Below, in pieces: positions 34,665 to 44,937 of a DNA stretch of 64,000 nt. The translations under genes and the position numbers were made by a program. The stretch is from positions 1-64,000 of the forward strand of contig UQDP01000002.1 of the NCBI GenBank assembly GCA_900539845.1, read 5' to 3'. The notes under the pieces are model-generated. The model saw only the letters and a list, made by a program, of their open reading frames with translations. It did not search any database and was not told the origin of the DNA. The first letter of the stretch is position 1. Each line of letters opens with the position of its first letter. Source of the stretch: an uncultured Oscillospiraceae bacterium (GTDB lineage Bacteria; Bacillota; Clostridia; Oscillospirales; Acutalibacteraceae).

Positions 34665-35849
34665 TTATTTACCGTAAACGCGTTTGATCCTGTCGATCGC
34701 CTCAAGCGTCTTTTCATAGTTGCCGAAGCCCGTCAGACGCAGATAGCCCTCACCGCACTTGCCGAAGCCGGAACCGGGAGTGCCGACTACCTGACATTTA
34801 TCAAGAAGATCATCAAAGAATTCCCACGAAGTCATACCCTCGGGCACGGTAAGCCACACGTACGGTGAATTCACAGCGCCGTAACAGGTGAAGCCGGCTT
34901 CGGTAAGTCCGTCAAAGATTGCTTTTGCGTTTCTCTGATAATACGCGAGCGTCTCTTTCGTCTGCTTCTGACCTTCTTCACTGTAAACAGCCTCGGCCGC
35001 GCGCTGTGTAACATAGCTTACGCCGTTGAATTTCGTTGCCTGGCGGCGCGCCCACAGAGGATTAAGGCTTGTGCCGTTAAAGGAAAGCGCCTTCGGCACA
35101 ACGGTGTAGCCGCAGCGCACGCCGGTGAATCCGGCTGTTTTTGAAAAAGAACGGAATTCGATGGCACAGGTCTTTGCACCCTCTACTTCATATATTGATC
35201 TGACCGAACCGTCTGTTACAAAGGACTCATAAGCGGAATCATAAAGGATGAGCGAGCCATGCTCGTTTGCGTAATCCACCCATACTTTCAGCTGTTCCCT
35301 GCTTGCGGCAACGCCTATCGGGTTATTTGGGAAGCAGAGATAAATCACATCCGGCACTTCGTCCGGAAGCTGCGGCATAAAACCGTTTTCCGCGGTGCAG
35401 GGCAGATAAATGATATCCGTTCTGCCGCTCATAACATTTGAATCAAGATAAACGGGATAAACAGGATCGCATATCGCAACTTTGTTATCCGTGCTGAAAA
35501 TATCGCCGATATTGCCGCAGTCGGATTTCGCGCCGTCAGAAACAAAGATCTCGTCCTTTTCAATATCTATGCCTCTGTCCGCGTAATCATGCTTCTGAAT
35601 CGCTTCTATAAGAAAATCATAGCCATGCTCCGGCGGATAGCCGCGGAAAGTTTCCTCATTCGCCATCTCGTCCACAGCCTTGTGCATAGCCTCGATAACG
35701 GCAGGGGCAAGCGGCTTCGTTACATCACCGATGGAAAGGCGGATAACCTCCTTGTCCGGGTGTGCCTGCTGATACTCTCTCTGCTTTCTTGCAACGGTTG
35801 AGAACAGATAGGAACCCTCAAGCTTCAAAAAGTTTTCATTGATCTTCAT
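34665..35849 (-). CDS. dapL: LL-diaminopimelate aminotransferase
   Basis: PLP enzyme converting tetrahydrodipicolinate directly to LL-2,6-diaminopimelate, bypassing the acylated intermediates of lysine/peptidoglycan synthesis. The 394-residue product has [51 protein letters not shown] and the PLP lysine in [17 protein letters not shown] (about 231-247). Its start overlaps dapF by 4 bases, so product and next enzyme are translationally coupled. Confidence 0.95.
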   Translation of the reverse strand: MKINENFLKLEGSYLFSTVARKQREYQQAHPDKEVIRLSIGDVTKPLAPAVIEAMHKAVDEMANEETFRGYPPEHGYDFLIEAIQKHDYADRGIDIEKDEIFVSDGAKSDCGNIGDIFSTDNKVAICDPVYPVYLDSNVMSGRTDIIYLPCTAENGFMPQLPDEVPDVIYLCFPNNPIGVAASREQLKVWVDYANEHGSLILYDSAYESFVTDGSVRSIYEVEGAKTCAIEFRSFSKTAGFTGVRCGYTVVPKALSFNGTSLNPLWARRQATKFNGVSYVTQRAAEAVYSEEGQKQTKETLAYYQRNAKAIFDGLTEAGFTCYGAVNSPYVWLTVPEGMTSWEFFDDLLDKCQVVGTPGSGFGKCGEGYLRLTGFGNYEKTLEAIDRIKRVYGK

Positions 35850-36709
35850 ATATTAAACCTCCTGATTTTCTGTAGATCTATATCGCCGGTAAACACATAT
35901 TCGGCAGGACCTGTCATATAAACGGGTGAATCCTCGTTTCCGTTCCACTCAATCTTCAAATCGCCGCCGATAAGACGGACTGTTACCTCATTTTCTGCAA
36001 GTCCGCATAAAACAGCGGAAACAGCGGTTGCGCATGCGCCTGTGCCGCAGGCAAGCGTCTCGCCGGAACCGCGCTCCCACACACGCATTTCGATTTCCTT
36101 TTCATTTACTATATGCGCAAACTCAGCATTCACTCGATCGGGAAACATTTTATCGTTTTCAAACATCGGCCCGAATTTTTCAAGCTCAAAAAGGCTCGGA
36201 CTTTCATCTATAAACATAACGGCATGCGGATTGCCCATAGAAACACAGGTCATCTTAAATTCCCTGCCGCCGATATTTACGCATCTGTTTATAACAGATT
36301 CCGAATCGGAAACAACCGGAACAGCAGCCGCTTTTATAACGGGCGCGCCCATATCAACACGTACGGACTCGACTGTATCTCCGTTTCGGAACAGCTCTAT
36401 CTGTTTCACGCTGCCCATGGATTCGATAGTAAATTTGTCCTTTTTCACATAGCCCTTGTCGTAAACGTATCTCGCAACGCAGCGTATACCGTTGCCGCAC
36501 ATCGCACCGCGTGAACCGTCCGCATTATACATGACCATCTCAAAATCCGCAGCAGTGCCTTTTTTAATGAGAATAAGACCGTCCGCTCCGATTCCGAAAT
36601 GGCGGTCCGAAAGCAATATTGCCGCTTCTTCTTCGTTTTCAACAGTCTCGCTGAGGCAGTCGATATAAACGTAATCGTTGCCGCAGCCCTGCATTTTTGT
36701 AAATTTCAT
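35846..36709 (-). CDS. dapF: Diaminopimelate epimerase
   Basis: Converts LL- to meso-diaminopimelate for lysine and peptidoglycan. The 287-residue product has [13 protein letters not shown] (about 5-17) and both catalytic cysteines, in [15 protein letters not shown] (about 69-83) and [14 protein letters not shown] (about 222-235). It follows the ANTAR regulator gene by 44 bases and leads dapL, purC and purB. Confidence 0.96.
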   Translation of the reverse strand: MKFTKMQGCGNDYVYIDCLSETVENEEEAAILLSDRHFGIGADGLILIKKGTAADFEMVMYNADGSRGAMCGNGIRCVARYVYDKGYVKKDKFTIESMGSVKQIELFRNGDTVESVRVDMGAPVIKAAAVPVVSDSESVINRCVNIGGREFKMTCVSMGNPHAVMFIDESPSLFELEKFGPMFENDKMFPDRVNAEFAHIVNEKEIEMRVWERGSGETLACGTGACATAVSAVLCGLAENEVTVRLIGGDLKIEWNGNEDSPVYMTGPAEYVFTGDIDLQKIRRFNI

Positions 36710-36753
36710 AAAACCACAAGCCTTTTACTAAAAAATATTCCGGCAAAGCCGAT

Positions 36754-37269
36754 CTATGTAAGCCTGTCAAGAATATCCATCGCCACGGCGGCAATTTTTT
36801 TGCCGCTCTTCATACTTTCCTTTTGCAGATACTTATGAGCCTGCGTTTCACTCATCCCGTAAACGCTCATAAGCGCCTGTTTCGCTTTTGATATATATTC
36901 GCCGTCATTCCCGCTGCGCCGGGTGAAACCCGATTTGCTGTTTGCAAGCATCTGAACCGTGCTCAAAAAATCAGCTCTGTTCATCGGCACGGGCAAAGTG
37001 ATCATATTGCCCATATACTGCTCAGTGCCGTTTTTTGAAAGCGCTATTATATCAAAGCCCTGCGGAAGCTGTTCCGCAAGCTGGGCAGAGGTCATATCTT
37101 TCATCAAAAAAGGGCAGACGATTATACCGCCGAGTTTTTCCTGCGCTATTCTTAACGCCGATGAGCCGAGCGCACAGATATGCGAAACATGAAAACCGCT
37201 TTCTTCAAGCAAAGCTCTTATAGAGAGAGCGGTTTCTTTCAGGGGATAAACAACGATTATATCCTTCAA
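36754..37269 (-). CDS. ANTAR-domain regulator with pseudo-receiver domain
   Basis: Probable RNA-binding antiterminator. The 171-residue product has an N-terminal receiver-like fold (IIVVYPLKETALSIRALLEESG onward) in which the position of the phospho-acceptor reads GGIIVCPFLMKD, with no Asp at the strand end, and a C-terminal ANTAR helix bundle (ISKAKQALMSVYGMSETQAHKYLQKESMKSG, about 120-150). I chose TTG 37269, 4-5 bases after AGGGAG, because the frame further upstream to 37356 runs through the promoter itself and a GC hairpin. It may control its own operon or distant targets; no dual-hairpin ANTAR site was recognised here. Confidence 0.8.
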   Translation of the reverse strand: MKDIIVVYPLKETALSIRALLEESGFHVSHICALGSSALRIAQEKLGGIIVCPFLMKDMTSAQLAEQLPQGFDIIALSKNGTEQYMGNMITLPVPMNRADFLSTVQMLANSKSGFTRRSGNDGEYISKAKQALMSVYGMSETQAHKYLQKESMKSGKKIAAVAMDILDRLT

Positions 37270-37330
37270 GCACTCACTCCCTGCGGCAATATTTGCCGCA
37301 CGAAAAGGCGGCGGCAAAATTCTGTTAGTA

Positions 37331-37360
37331 ATTATACCATATTTATCTATATTCAATCAA
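37331..37360 (-). promoter_or_regulatory. Promoter of ANTAR-dapF-dapL-pur operon
   Basis: Minus strand TTGATT (37355-37360), 18-base spacer, TATAAT (37331-37336). The leader then contains TTGCCGC/GCGGCAA inverted repeats (about 37287-37312) before the TTG start. Confidence 0.65.
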
Positions 37361-37476
37361 TAGAAAAATAACTATAAATAAACTAATTTAAAAAGAAAAA
37401 TTATTAATAATGTTAAAAAGCGGAATTATGATTTTTAGGGCGTTTTGATTTACTTTTACCAAAAAAATCAAAAATT

Positions 37477-37572
37477 TTGTAACAAATTGCACAATAAATT
37501 AAATTTTCGAAAAATTTCTTGTAACAAAGTAAACAAAAAACTCTTGAATGTTATTCACCAAGATGATACAAT
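37477..37572 (+). promoter_or_regulatory. glg operon promoter with paired upstream operator-like repeats
   Basis: TTGAAT (37544-37549), 17-base spacer, TACAAT (37567-37572). Upstream are two copies of TTGTAACAAA (37477-37486 and 37519-37528), each nearly self-complementary (TTTGT-A-ACAAA), 42 bases apart, that is four helical turns. An AT-rich palindrome (TTTTCGAAAA) lies between. The rest of 37361-37694 shows no gene. Confidence 0.65.
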
Positions 37573-37694
37573 GTATTCAAGTATAGAATAATATCATTAA
37601 AAAATGGTTGGATCTCCGGCTGAACGTTAGAAAAATAAGCCCGGCATCTGACACGCAACACATATTATCAGCTCTGAAAAAGGAGACTGCTGTT

Positions 37695-39575
37695 ATGAAA
37701 AAGATGGAAAAAGAATACGAATTTCCCATATACCTGTTCAATAAAGGCGAAAACTACAGGTCATATGCGTTTTTCGGCTGTCATAGAATTAAAGGAAATG
37801 AATTTGCATTCCGCGTATGGGCGCCGGACGCTGTATCCGTAAGCGTTGCCGGTGAATTCAACGGCTGGAATGAAACTGAAAACGCAATGCGGCAGATTGC
37901 TCCCGGCATATGGGAGGCTGTTATTGACGGAATAAATATTTACGACTGCTATAAATATGTTATAACCGCTCAGGACGGCAGACTTCTCTATAAAGCCGAT
38001 CCTTACGGCTTTCACTGCGAGACAAGACCCGGAACGGCCTCCAAGGTTTACGAGCTCGGAAACTACAAATGGAAGGATTCCAAATGGCAAAAAGAAAGTC
38101 TTAAAGGAAACATCCTTGAAAAGCCCGTAAATATATATGAGATCCATTTCGGATCTTGGAAGAAAAAGGAAAACGGCGATTATTATTCATATCGTGAAAT
38201 GGCAGACGAACTTATTCCTTATGTTACAGATATGGGATATACCCATATAGAGATGATGCCGCTGATGGAATATCCGTTTGACGGCTCCTGGGGCTATCAG
38301 GTTACAGGATATTTCGCCCCCACCTCCCGCTACGGCACCCCGGATGATCTTATGTATTTTGTGGACAGATGCCATCAGGCGGGAATAGGCGTTATTCTCG
38401 ACTGGGTGCCGGCTCATTTCCCGAAAGACGCCCATGGTCTTTATGAATTTGACGGCAAACCACTTTATGAATATTCGGATATGCGCAAAGGCGAGCACAA
38501 GGAATGGGGCACAAGAGTTTTTGACTACGGCAGAAACGAAGTCAAAAGCTTTCTGATTTCATCCGCAATGTACTGGGCGGACATGTATCATTTCGACGGA
38601 CTGCGTGTGGACGCCGTTGCATCCATGCTTTATCTGGACTACGGCAGGCAGGCCGGAGAATGGGTAGCCAACAAATACGGTTCAAACGAAAATTTAGAGG
38701 CTGTGGAGTTTTTCAAGGAACTGAACAGCGCTATGTTCAAGGAGCACCCGGCGGTCATGATGATAGCCGAGGAATCCACTGCCTGGCCGATGATCACCAT
38801 GCCGCCTGATGTCGGTGGACTCGGTTTCAACTTTAAATGGAACATGGGCTGGATGAACGATATGCTCAGATACACATCGCTTGATCCGCTTTTCAGGAAA
38901 GGAAATCACAACTGCATAACATTCAGCTTTTTCTACGCATTTTCGGAAAACTTCATTCTGCCGATAAGCCATGACGAAGTTGTGCACGGTAAATGCAGTC
39001 TGATAAACAAAATGCCCGGAGAATATGATATGAAATTCGAGGGCATGCGTCTGTTTTTATCCTATATGACGGCGCATCCGGGCAAAAAGCTGCTGTTTAT
39101 GGGGCAGGAATTCGGTCAGTTCAAAGAATGGGCATATGAGGACGGGCTGGACTGGATGCTGCTCGATTACGAAAAGCACAGAAAACTGCTTGATTTTTCC
39201 AAAGAACTAAATCATTTCTATAAAGATCACCCCGAACTCTGGGAGATTGACTACAGCTGGGAGGGCTTCAGCTGGATCTCAAGCGATGATAACGCCAATT
39301 CCACAATCGCTTTCCGGCGAATCAGCAAATCGGGAAAAGAGATCATAGGCATATTTAATTTCACGCCGAATGCACATAAGGAATACCGCATAGGGGTTCC
39401 CGAAGCAGGAACTTACAAGGTTATATTCGATTCAAATCTCAGAAAATACGGCGGAAATAAAGCAAGGCTTGCAGGAACATATAAAACCGCGAAAAAACCG
39501 ATGCACGGCTTCAACCAGAGCATAGGTGTGAAGTTGGGCGGTCTGAACGCGTTATTTATTGAAAGGTCTAAATAA
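37695..39575 (+). CDS. glgB: 1,4-alpha-glucan branching enzyme
   Basis: GH13 enzyme that adds alpha-1,6 branches to glycogen. The 626-residue product has an N-terminal CBM48-like domain ([22 protein letters not shown]), then the GH13 barrel: [19 protein letters not shown] (about 228-246), nucleophile Asp in [17 protein letters not shown] (about 300-316), acid/base in [10 protein letters not shown] (about 353-362) and [10 protein letters not shown] (about 435). ATG 37695 lies about 9 bases after AGGAG; the frame is open to a TTG at 37608 without a ribosome site. First gene of glgBCDA. Confidence 0.95.
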   Translation: MKKMEKEYEFPIYLFNKGENYRSYAFFGCHRIKGNEFAFRVWAPDAVSVSVAGEFNGWNETENAMRQIAPGIWEAVIDGINIYDCYKYVITAQDGRLLYKADPYGFHCETRPGTASKVYELGNYKWKDSKWQKESLKGNILEKPVNIYEIHFGSWKKKENGDYYSYREMADELIPYVTDMGYTHIEMMPLMEYPFDGSWGYQVTGYFAPTSRYGTPDDLMYFVDRCHQAGIGVILDWVPAHFPKDAHGLYEFDGKPLYEYSDMRKGEHKEWGTRVFDYGRNEVKSFLISSAMYWADMYHFDGLRVDAVASMLYLDYGRQAGEWVANKYGSNENLEAVEFFKELNSAMFKEHPAVMMIAEESTAWPMITMPPDVGGLGFNFKWNMGWMNDMLRYTSLDPLFRKGNHNCITFSFFYAFSENFILPISHDEVVHGKCSLINKMPGEYDMKFEGMRLFLSYMTAHPGKKLLFMGQEFGQFKEWAYEDGLDWMLLDYEKHRKLLDFSKELNHFYKDHPELWEIDYSWEGFSWISSDDNANSTIAFRRISKSGKEIIGIFNFTPNAHKEYRIGVPEAGTYKVIFDSNLRKYGGNKARLAGTYKTAKKPMHGFNQSIGVKLGGLNALFIERSK

Positions 39576-39589
39576 GGAGGAATGTGTTC

Positions 39590-40798
39590 ATGGCACACAA
39601 ATCAAACATTGTGGCAATGCTGCTTGCCGGCGGCCAGGGCAGCAGATTAGGTGTTTTAACAAAAAACATTGCCAAGCCCGCTGTTCCGTACGGCGGAAAT
39701 TACAGGATCATTGACTTCCCGCTTTCCAACTGTGTAAACAGCGGCATCTACACCGTAGGCGTTTTAACACAGTATCAGCCGCTGGAGCTCAACGACTATA
39801 TCGGAAACGGTCAACCATGGGATCTGGACCGGCAAAACGGCGGCGTGCATGTGCTTTCTCCTTACGAGGCAATAGGCGGAAAAGAATGGTACAAGGGCAC
39901 GGCTAACGCCATATATCAAAATATAAATTTTATTGAAAAATATGACCCCGAATATGTTGTTGTGCTTTCCGGCGACCATATCTATAAAATGAATTACGCC
40001 AAAATGGTGGACTTTCACGAGAAAAACAACGCGGACTGCACGATAGCCGTTCTTGAAGTTCCGTGGGAGGAGGCTTCCAGATTCGGAATACTCGCTACCG
40101 ATGAAAACAACAAGATATACGAATTCGCAGAAAAACCCGCCGAGCCGAAATCCAACAAGGCTTCCATGGGCGTTTACGTATTCAGCTGGGACAAGTTAAA
40201 AAAATATCTTATTCAGGATGAAAATACCGAGGGTTCCGCTAACGACTTCGGCAAAAATATCATTCCCACAATGCTTGACGCGGGCGAAAGGCTTTTCGCA
40301 TTCCCGTTTGAGGGATACTGGAAAGACGTGGGCACCATAGATTCGCTGTGGGAAGCAAATCTTGATATCATCAACCCGAATGTTGATCTTGACCTCAGCG
40401 ATCCGAGCTGGAGAATATACAGCCGCAACCCGGTAAGTCCGCCGCACTATATAGGAAAAAATGCGAAAATCGAGCTGTCCTCCGTATCAGAGGGATGCGA
40501 GATCGAGGGCAGTGTGGATTACAGCGTCATATCGAGCAATGTTGTTATTGAAGAGGACGCTGACGTAAGATACAGTGTAATCATGCCCGGCGCCGTTATC
40601 AAAAAAGGCGCTAAGGTCTACTATTCAATCATTGCGGAAAACGCGGTAATAGAGGAAAACGCCAAGGTGGGCGAGATTCCGGAACTTCTTGAAAAACCGG
40701 AGGACTGGGGAATAGCCGTTATCGGCGCAGGCGCAACGGTTAAAAGCGAAACGCAGATTGAACCGGGCGCCATGATAAAATCAGGCGAGGAGGTATAA
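39590..40798 (+). CDS. glgC: Glucose-1-phosphate adenylyltransferase
   Basis: Makes ADP-glucose from ATP and glucose-1-phosphate, the committed step. The 402-residue product has the nucleotide loop [23 protein letters not shown] (about 10-32), [24 protein letters not shown] (catalytic Asp, about 123-135), FAEKP, and a C-terminal left-handed beta-helix. ATG 39590 lies 9 bases after AGGAGG; GTG 39584 is too close. Followed by the non-catalytic paralogue glgD. Confidence 0.96.
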   Translation: MAHKSNIVAMLLAGGQGSRLGVLTKNIAKPAVPYGGNYRIIDFPLSNCVNSGIYTVGVLTQYQPLELNDYIGNGQPWDLDRQNGGVHVLSPYEAIGGKEWYKGTANAIYQNINFIEKYDPEYVVVLSGDHIYKMNYAKMVDFHEKNNADCTIAVLEVPWEEASRFGILATDENNKIYEFAEKPAEPKSNKASMGVYVFSWDKLKKYLIQDENTEGSANDFGKNIIPTMLDAGERLFAFPFEGYWKDVGTIDSLWEANLDIINPNVDLDLSDPSWRIYSRNPVSPPHYIGKNAKIELSSVSEGCEIEGSVDYSVISSNVVIEEDADVRYSVIMPGAVIKKGAKVYYSIIAENAVIEENAKVGEIPELLEKPEDWGIAVIGAGATVKSETQIEPGAMIKSGEEV

Positions 40799-40800
40799 GT

Positions 40801-41925
40801 ATGAACGGCAAAAAGGTAATGGGAATCATCTTCGCGAATATTCATGAAGGTTCTTTAGACAGCCTGACCGCTATGAGAACCATGGGCTCTGTTCCCTTTT
40901 GTTCAAGATACAGGCTCATAGACTTTCCGCTTTCCAACATGGTTGAGAGCGGCGTAACAAAAATCGGCGTTATCACAAACGCCAATTTCCAGTCCCTCAT
41001 GGATCATGTAGGCACGGGAAAGCCATGGGATCTGAGCAGAAAAAATGACGGACTTTACATTCTGCCCCCGTTTAATGTCGGCAGCGCCACAATGTGGGGA
41101 AACAGAATAGACGCCATCTACGGCAATATGGGCTTTCTTGAGCAGAGCAACCAGACCTATGTTGTGATGTGTGACTGCAACAACGTGCTTTCGCTGGACT
41201 ATGAAGCGCTGTTTGACAGGCACGAGGAAACAGGCGCGGACATAACGGTCGTTGGTGTTAAAGCGCCGATGCCGGATAAGATCGGCTCCATACTCTGCTT
41301 TGATAAGGTTGAGGATGACGGACGCATTACGGAAATGAGCCTGGACAGAAATGACGGCGGTGAAATCTTCCACAGTGTAAATATTGTGATCATGAAGAAA
41401 TACCTGCTTGAATCGCTCATAACCACAGCTCATTCCAAAAATGAGATATCCTTTCAGAGAAATGTGCTGATGGCAAATGCCAAAAGCCTGAAAATATATG
41501 CCTATGACGCAACAGACTGTTTTGCCGGCACGATTTCTAGCGTTCAGGCCTACTATGACGTTTCCATGAAGCTGCTTGACAAAGAAAACAGAAAAAAACT
41601 TTTCAACAGCGAATTTCCTATCTACACAAAAGAAAGAGACGACATGCCGGCGATTTACGGAATGGAATCTCATCTCACAAACTCGCTTGTTGCGGACGGA
41701 TGCATCATTGACGGCACTGTTGAAAATTCAATTATTTTCAAAGGCGCGAAGATCGGCAAGGGCGCCGTTGTCAAAAACTCTATTCTTATGCAGGACACCG
41801 TTGTGGGCGAAAACGCAACATTGAGCTATGTAATCGCAGATAAAAATGTCAGCATCAAAAACGGCGTGGAGCTTTCAGGCGCTCCCACCTTCCCTGTTAC
41901 CCTCAGCAAGGGTACCAGAATCTGA
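40801..41925 (+). CDS. glgD: GlgD, non-catalytic ADP-glucose pyrophosphorylase paralogue
   Basis: Regulatory partner that forms a hetero-oligomer with GlgC in Firmicutes. The 374-residue product keeps the fold (FCSRYRLIDFPLSNM, a beta-helix C-terminus with VENSIIFKGAKIGKGAVVKNSI) but the nucleotide loop GGxGxRL is replaced by ANIHEGSLDSLT (about 11-22) and the GDH motif by MCDCNNV (about 122). This is the family's usual state. The ATG is two bases after the glgC stop and is preceded by AGGAGGT. Confidence 0.93.
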   Translation: MNGKKVMGIIFANIHEGSLDSLTAMRTMGSVPFCSRYRLIDFPLSNMVESGVTKIGVITNANFQSLMDHVGTGKPWDLSRKNDGLYILPPFNVGSATMWGNRIDAIYGNMGFLEQSNQTYVVMCDCNNVLSLDYEALFDRHEETGADITVVGVKAPMPDKIGSILCFDKVEDDGRITEMSLDRNDGGEIFHSVNIVIMKKYLLESLITTAHSKNEISFQRNVLMANAKSLKIYAYDATDCFAGTISSVQAYYDVSMKLLDKENRKKLFNSEFPIYTKERDDMPAIYGMESHLTNSLVADGCIIDGTVENSIIFKGAKIGKGAVVKNSILMQDTVVGENATLSYVIADKNVSIKNGVELSGAPTFPVTLSKGTRI

Positions 41926-41943
41926 ATTTTGGGAGGTTAGATT

Positions 41944-43365
41944 ATGAAAGTATTATTTGCCGCGTCTGAAGCCAATCCGTTTATGGCATCAGGCGGTCTC
42001 GGCGACGTTGCCGGCTCGCTCCCTATCGCGCTGCGCAAAAGGCTGATAGGCTGCCGCGTGGTCATGCCGCTTTACGATTCAATCAAACAGGAATATAAAG
42101 ACAAAATGAAGTTCATAACCTCGATTTCCGTACCCGTAAGCTGGAGACGTCAGTACTGCGGAATATTCGAGGCAAAAATGAACGGCGTGGTCTTCTATTT
42201 CCTTGACAACCAATACTATTTTAAACGCGACGGTATATACGGTCATTATGATGACGCTGAAAGATTCGCGTTTTTCGCAAGGGCAATACTTGAGATCATT
42301 CCGGCGATCGACTGGAAACCCGATATCATCCACTGCAATGACTGGCAGACGGCGCTCACGCCGCTTTATTACAGCTGTTATTACGCTACCCGCATGGGTT
42401 ATGAAAATATCAAAACCGTTTTCACAATCCACAACATACAATATCAGGGCAAATACGGAAATGAGCTGCTTGAGGATGTGCTCGGCATAGGGCCCGAACA
42501 TTATGATCTGATCCAGTATGACGGTCTTGTCAACTTCCTAAAAGCCGGTATTGAGTGTGCGAATAAGGTTACGACGGTTTCACCGACTTACGCAAAGGAA
42601 ATACTTGACCCCTGGTATTCCTACGGTCTTGACCCCATTTTAAATCAGCGCTCCTGGAAGCTGTGCGGCATACTCAACGGAATCGACACAGACAGTTATA
42701 ATCCCGAAACGGATCCGTCTATCTGGGCGCATTATAACGCAGATGATTTTTCTGAAAAGCCGAAGAACAAAGAAGAGCTTCAAAAAATGATGGGTCTTGC
42801 CGTAAGGCCGGAAGTTCCGCTTGTCGGAATTGTTTCAAGACTTGTTGGGCACAAGGGTGTGGATCTCATGCGCGAAGTGCTTGAAAAGAGCCTTTGGGAA
42901 AGAGATATTCAGTATGTTGTGCTCGGCTCGGGCGAATGGCAATATGAAAGCTTCTTCCGTGAGCTTCACGATAAATATCCTGATAAAGTCGGCTTAAGAC
43001 TCGGTTTTGTTCCCGATCTTGCAAGAAAGATCTACGCCGGCGCGGATATGTTCCTGATGCCGAGTAAAAGCGAGCCGTGCGGTCTGTCTCAAATGGTGGC
43101 GCTGCGTTACGGCACACTGCCCATCGTTCGTGAAACAGGCGGTCTGCGCGATTCCGTAACAGACAGCGGCGACGGCGAAGGGAACGGCTTTACGTTCAAA
43201 ACATATGACGCATACGATATGCTTGGCGCCATCTACAGAGCGGTCGATGCGTATAACAACAAGGAATACTGGCCCGTACTGGTTGAGCGCGCACTGCGCT
43301 GCGATATGAGCTGGGGCAAATCCGCAAATGAATATATCAAAATGTATAAATCACTTTTAAAATAA
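41944..43365 (+). CDS. glgA: Glycogen synthase (ADP-glucose type)
   Basis: GT5 enzyme extending alpha-1,4-glucan chains from ADP-glucose. The 473-residue product has VLFAASEANPFMASGGLGDVAGS at the start (ASGGLGDV in place of the KTGGLGDV form; both occur in the family), HCNDWQTAL (about 132), TVFTIHNIQYQG, the C-terminal GIVSRLVGHKGVDLM (about 298-312) and the EPCGL nucleotide-sugar motif (about 377). GGGAGG precedes the ATG. Last of four glycogen genes; glgP is absent. Confidence 0.95.
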   Translation: MKVLFAASEANPFMASGGLGDVAGSLPIALRKRLIGCRVVMPLYDSIKQEYKDKMKFITSISVPVSWRRQYCGIFEAKMNGVVFYFLDNQYYFKRDGIYGHYDDAERFAFFARAILEIIPAIDWKPDIIHCNDWQTALTPLYYSCYYATRMGYENIKTVFTIHNIQYQGKYGNELLEDVLGIGPEHYDLIQYDGLVNFLKAGIECANKVTTVSPTYAKEILDPWYSYGLDPILNQRSWKLCGILNGIDTDSYNPETDPSIWAHYNADDFSEKPKNKEELQKMMGLAVRPEVPLVGIVSRLVGHKGVDLMREVLEKSLWERDIQYVVLGSGEWQYESFFRELHDKYPDKVGLRLGFVPDLARKIYAGADMFLMPSKSEPCGLSQMVALRYGTLPIVRETGGLRDSVTDSGDGEGNGFTFKTYDAYDMLGAIYRAVDAYNNKEYWPVLVERALRCDMSWGKSANEYIKMYKSLLK

Positions 43366-43428
43366 GTATCAAAAAAGCTCTCCGTTATGGGAAACACTTA
43401 AAAAAGAAGAACAAAGTAGGGGCAAGCA

Positions 43429-44100
43429 ATGATCAACATTTTGCTTGAAGAATTTGATATAGATGCACCTTATCTCTATGATGAACTGAAGAACTATATA
43501 AAGCCGAACTATTCGGTTGCAGTAGTCGCATTCTCTTTTAGAGATAATTGCGTAAAGTCTCTGTCAGACTGGGACACATTGTATGGCAAAGGAAACGGTA
43601 AGTACTATGATGGCATTGTCGGCGGATTGACTGCCTACGGTATTCCGGAAGATAACATCACTTTTATCAATTACTTTACCGATACAAAAGAATCCGCTGT
43701 GCAGAAAATCAAGACAGCAGACATTATTTATTTTCTCGGTGGGTCACCTGACAAAATGATGTATCGAATCAAAGAGTTTGATTTGTATGATGTTCTAATG
43801 CAACACAAAGGAATACTTATGGGATATAGTGCCGGCGCTGTTATTCAACTGTCAGAGTACCATTTGTCGCCCGATGACGATTATCCCGAATTCAAGTATT
43901 ATGAAGGTCTCCCCTACTTGAGTGATTTCTATATGGAGGTCCACTATGAAGGCACTACCGTGCAGGATAAGTGCATACAGCGTGTACTCGCCGAGCGCCG
44001 AAAAACAGTGTATGCGACTGCATCTAGAGCCGGCGCTATACTTGTAGATAATGGAAACATCAAATTACTTGGTAATGTTAAAGTGTTTAAAGCAAAATAA
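43429..44100 (+). CDS. Peptidase E-like (S51 family) protein
   Basis: Serine peptidase-like protein with a class I glutamine amidotransferase-like fold; S51 members cleave N-terminal Asp dipeptides. The 223-residue product has IIYFLGGSPDKMMYRI (about 101-116), the nucleophile elbow MGYSAGAVIQLS (about 126-137), YMEVHYEG and a C-terminal GAILVDN. Composition is AT-richer than the glycogen operon and there is no clear promoter, suggesting an acquired gene. It could be a cyanophycinase-like relative instead. Confidence 0.78.
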   Translation: MINILLEEFDIDAPYLYDELKNYIKPNYSVAVVAFSFRDNCVKSLSDWDTLYGKGNGKYYDGIVGGLTAYGIPEDNITFINYFTDTKESAVQKIKTADIIYFLGGSPDKMMYRIKEFDLYDVLMQHKGILMGYSAGAVIQLSEYHLSPDDDYPEFKYYEGLPYLSDFYMEVHYEGTTVQDKCIQRVLAERRKTVYATASRAGAILVDNGNIKLLGNVKVFKAK

Positions 44101-44155
44101 TAGGCTTGAATACAACAAACTGTAAACAACGATTTTTAATTATCTTAAATCAATG

Positions 44156-44186
44156 AAAGCAAAGCATTTGTGCTTTGCTTTTTCTT
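44156..44186 (+). terminator. Terminator after peptidase E-like gene
   Basis: Perfect 11-base stem AAAGCAAAGCA/TGCTTTGCTTT (44156-44166 with 44171-44181), loop TTTG, T-run after. Confidence 0.85.
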
Positions 44187-44414
44187 TATACTCTCAGAAA
44201 ATAAACTTGATGGATTTGGTGTAAAATCCGATACTCGATTTACCCACGGACAACCAAAGCTAACAGGAAATTCTATGAGCTTTGGTGTGATTATATTCGT
44301 TCTTGAAACTGCCGCAAGCAATATCACTTGGTGTAGGCGAAAATAACTGTGGCACACTTAATAAGCAAGTGTGCCATAACGGAGAGTTTTTTATTAAAAA
44401 GTTTAAAAACACTA
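44187..44414. other. Non-coding stretch with two hairpins
   Basis: No credible gene. It contains ACCAAAGCT/AGCTTTGGT (about 44252-44286) and a perfect TGGCACACTT/AAGTGTGCCA hairpin (44350-44359 with 44367-44376). They could be remnants of an insertion or sites for the adjacent MarR regulator; I see no element ends. Confidence 0.4.
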
Positions 44415-44463
44415 TTGACATATGTACGAAATCGGATATAATATACATGTCCGATATCGTACA
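44415..44463 (+). promoter_or_regulatory. marR promoter with palindromic operator
   Basis: TTGACA (44415-44420), 16-base spacer, TATAAT (44437-44442). Arms TGTACGAAATCGGA (44423-44436) and TCCGATATCGTACA (44450-44463) form an inverted repeat with one mismatch that embraces the -10 box, as expected for autorepression by a MarR dimer. Confidence 0.75.
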
Positions 44464-44475
44464 AGGAGATGAATT

Positions 44476-44907
44476 ATGCACTACTTAAAAACACAGCAAT
44501 ATACCTATCTTGCAGGAGAGATCAATGCCCTGTATCACGAGGCGGCAGTGAAAGCAGGCATTTCAGACAGCATACAGAACATTTTATATGTTATCTGTGA
44601 AAACGGCACAAGCTGCCTTCAAAGCGAAATCAGCAAACTGACCGGCATCAGCCGCCAAACCATAAATTCGGCAATACGCAAACTGGAAAAGGAAGACATC
44701 GTTTACCTTAAACAGGGCAAAGGCAGGAACACGATCGTCTGCCTTACCCGAAAAGGAGAAAAGTACGCATCGGAAAAAATCAAACCGCTGTTAGAAATAG
44801 AAAACATGATCTGGCAGGAATGGACGCCGGAAGAACAGCGGGAATATTTAAGACTGACAGAAAAATACCGTGACGCGCTGAAAAAACATCTTGAAACAAT
44901 GTTGTGA
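44476..44907 (+). CDS. MarR-family transcription regulator
   Basis: Dimeric winged-helix repressor. The 143-residue product has helices for dimerisation at both ends and a central wHTH: GTSCLQSEISKLTGISRQTINSAIRKLEKEDIVYLKQG (about 49-86) with wing GRNTIVCLTRKGEKYASEKI. ATG 44476 follows AAGGAG. The next gene, an RNHCP protein 30 bases on, is probably under the same control. The signal is unknown. Confidence 0.92.
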   Translation: MHYLKTQQYTYLAGEINALYHEAAVKAGISDSIQNILYVICENGTSCLQSEISKLTGISRQTINSAIRKLEKEDIVYLKQGKGRNTIVCLTRKGEKYASEKIKPLLEIENMIWQEWTPEEQREYLRLTEKYRDALKKHLETML

Positions 44908-44937
44908 TGAGGCGCAAAATAAAAGGAGAAAGGATCC

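Noticed and set aside
37270..37356. Longer N-terminus for the ANTAR regulator
   Set aside because: This segment holds the promoter and a GC-rich inverted repeat, so it cannot be translated from that transcript.
40903..41673. Long antisense open frame opposite glgD
   Set aside because: Same reason: shadow of a well-supported gene with no domain signal.
44145..44357. 70-codon minus-strand frame in the gap before marR
   Set aside because: It runs through the peptidase gene's terminator and hairpins, with no ribosome site or family resemblance.
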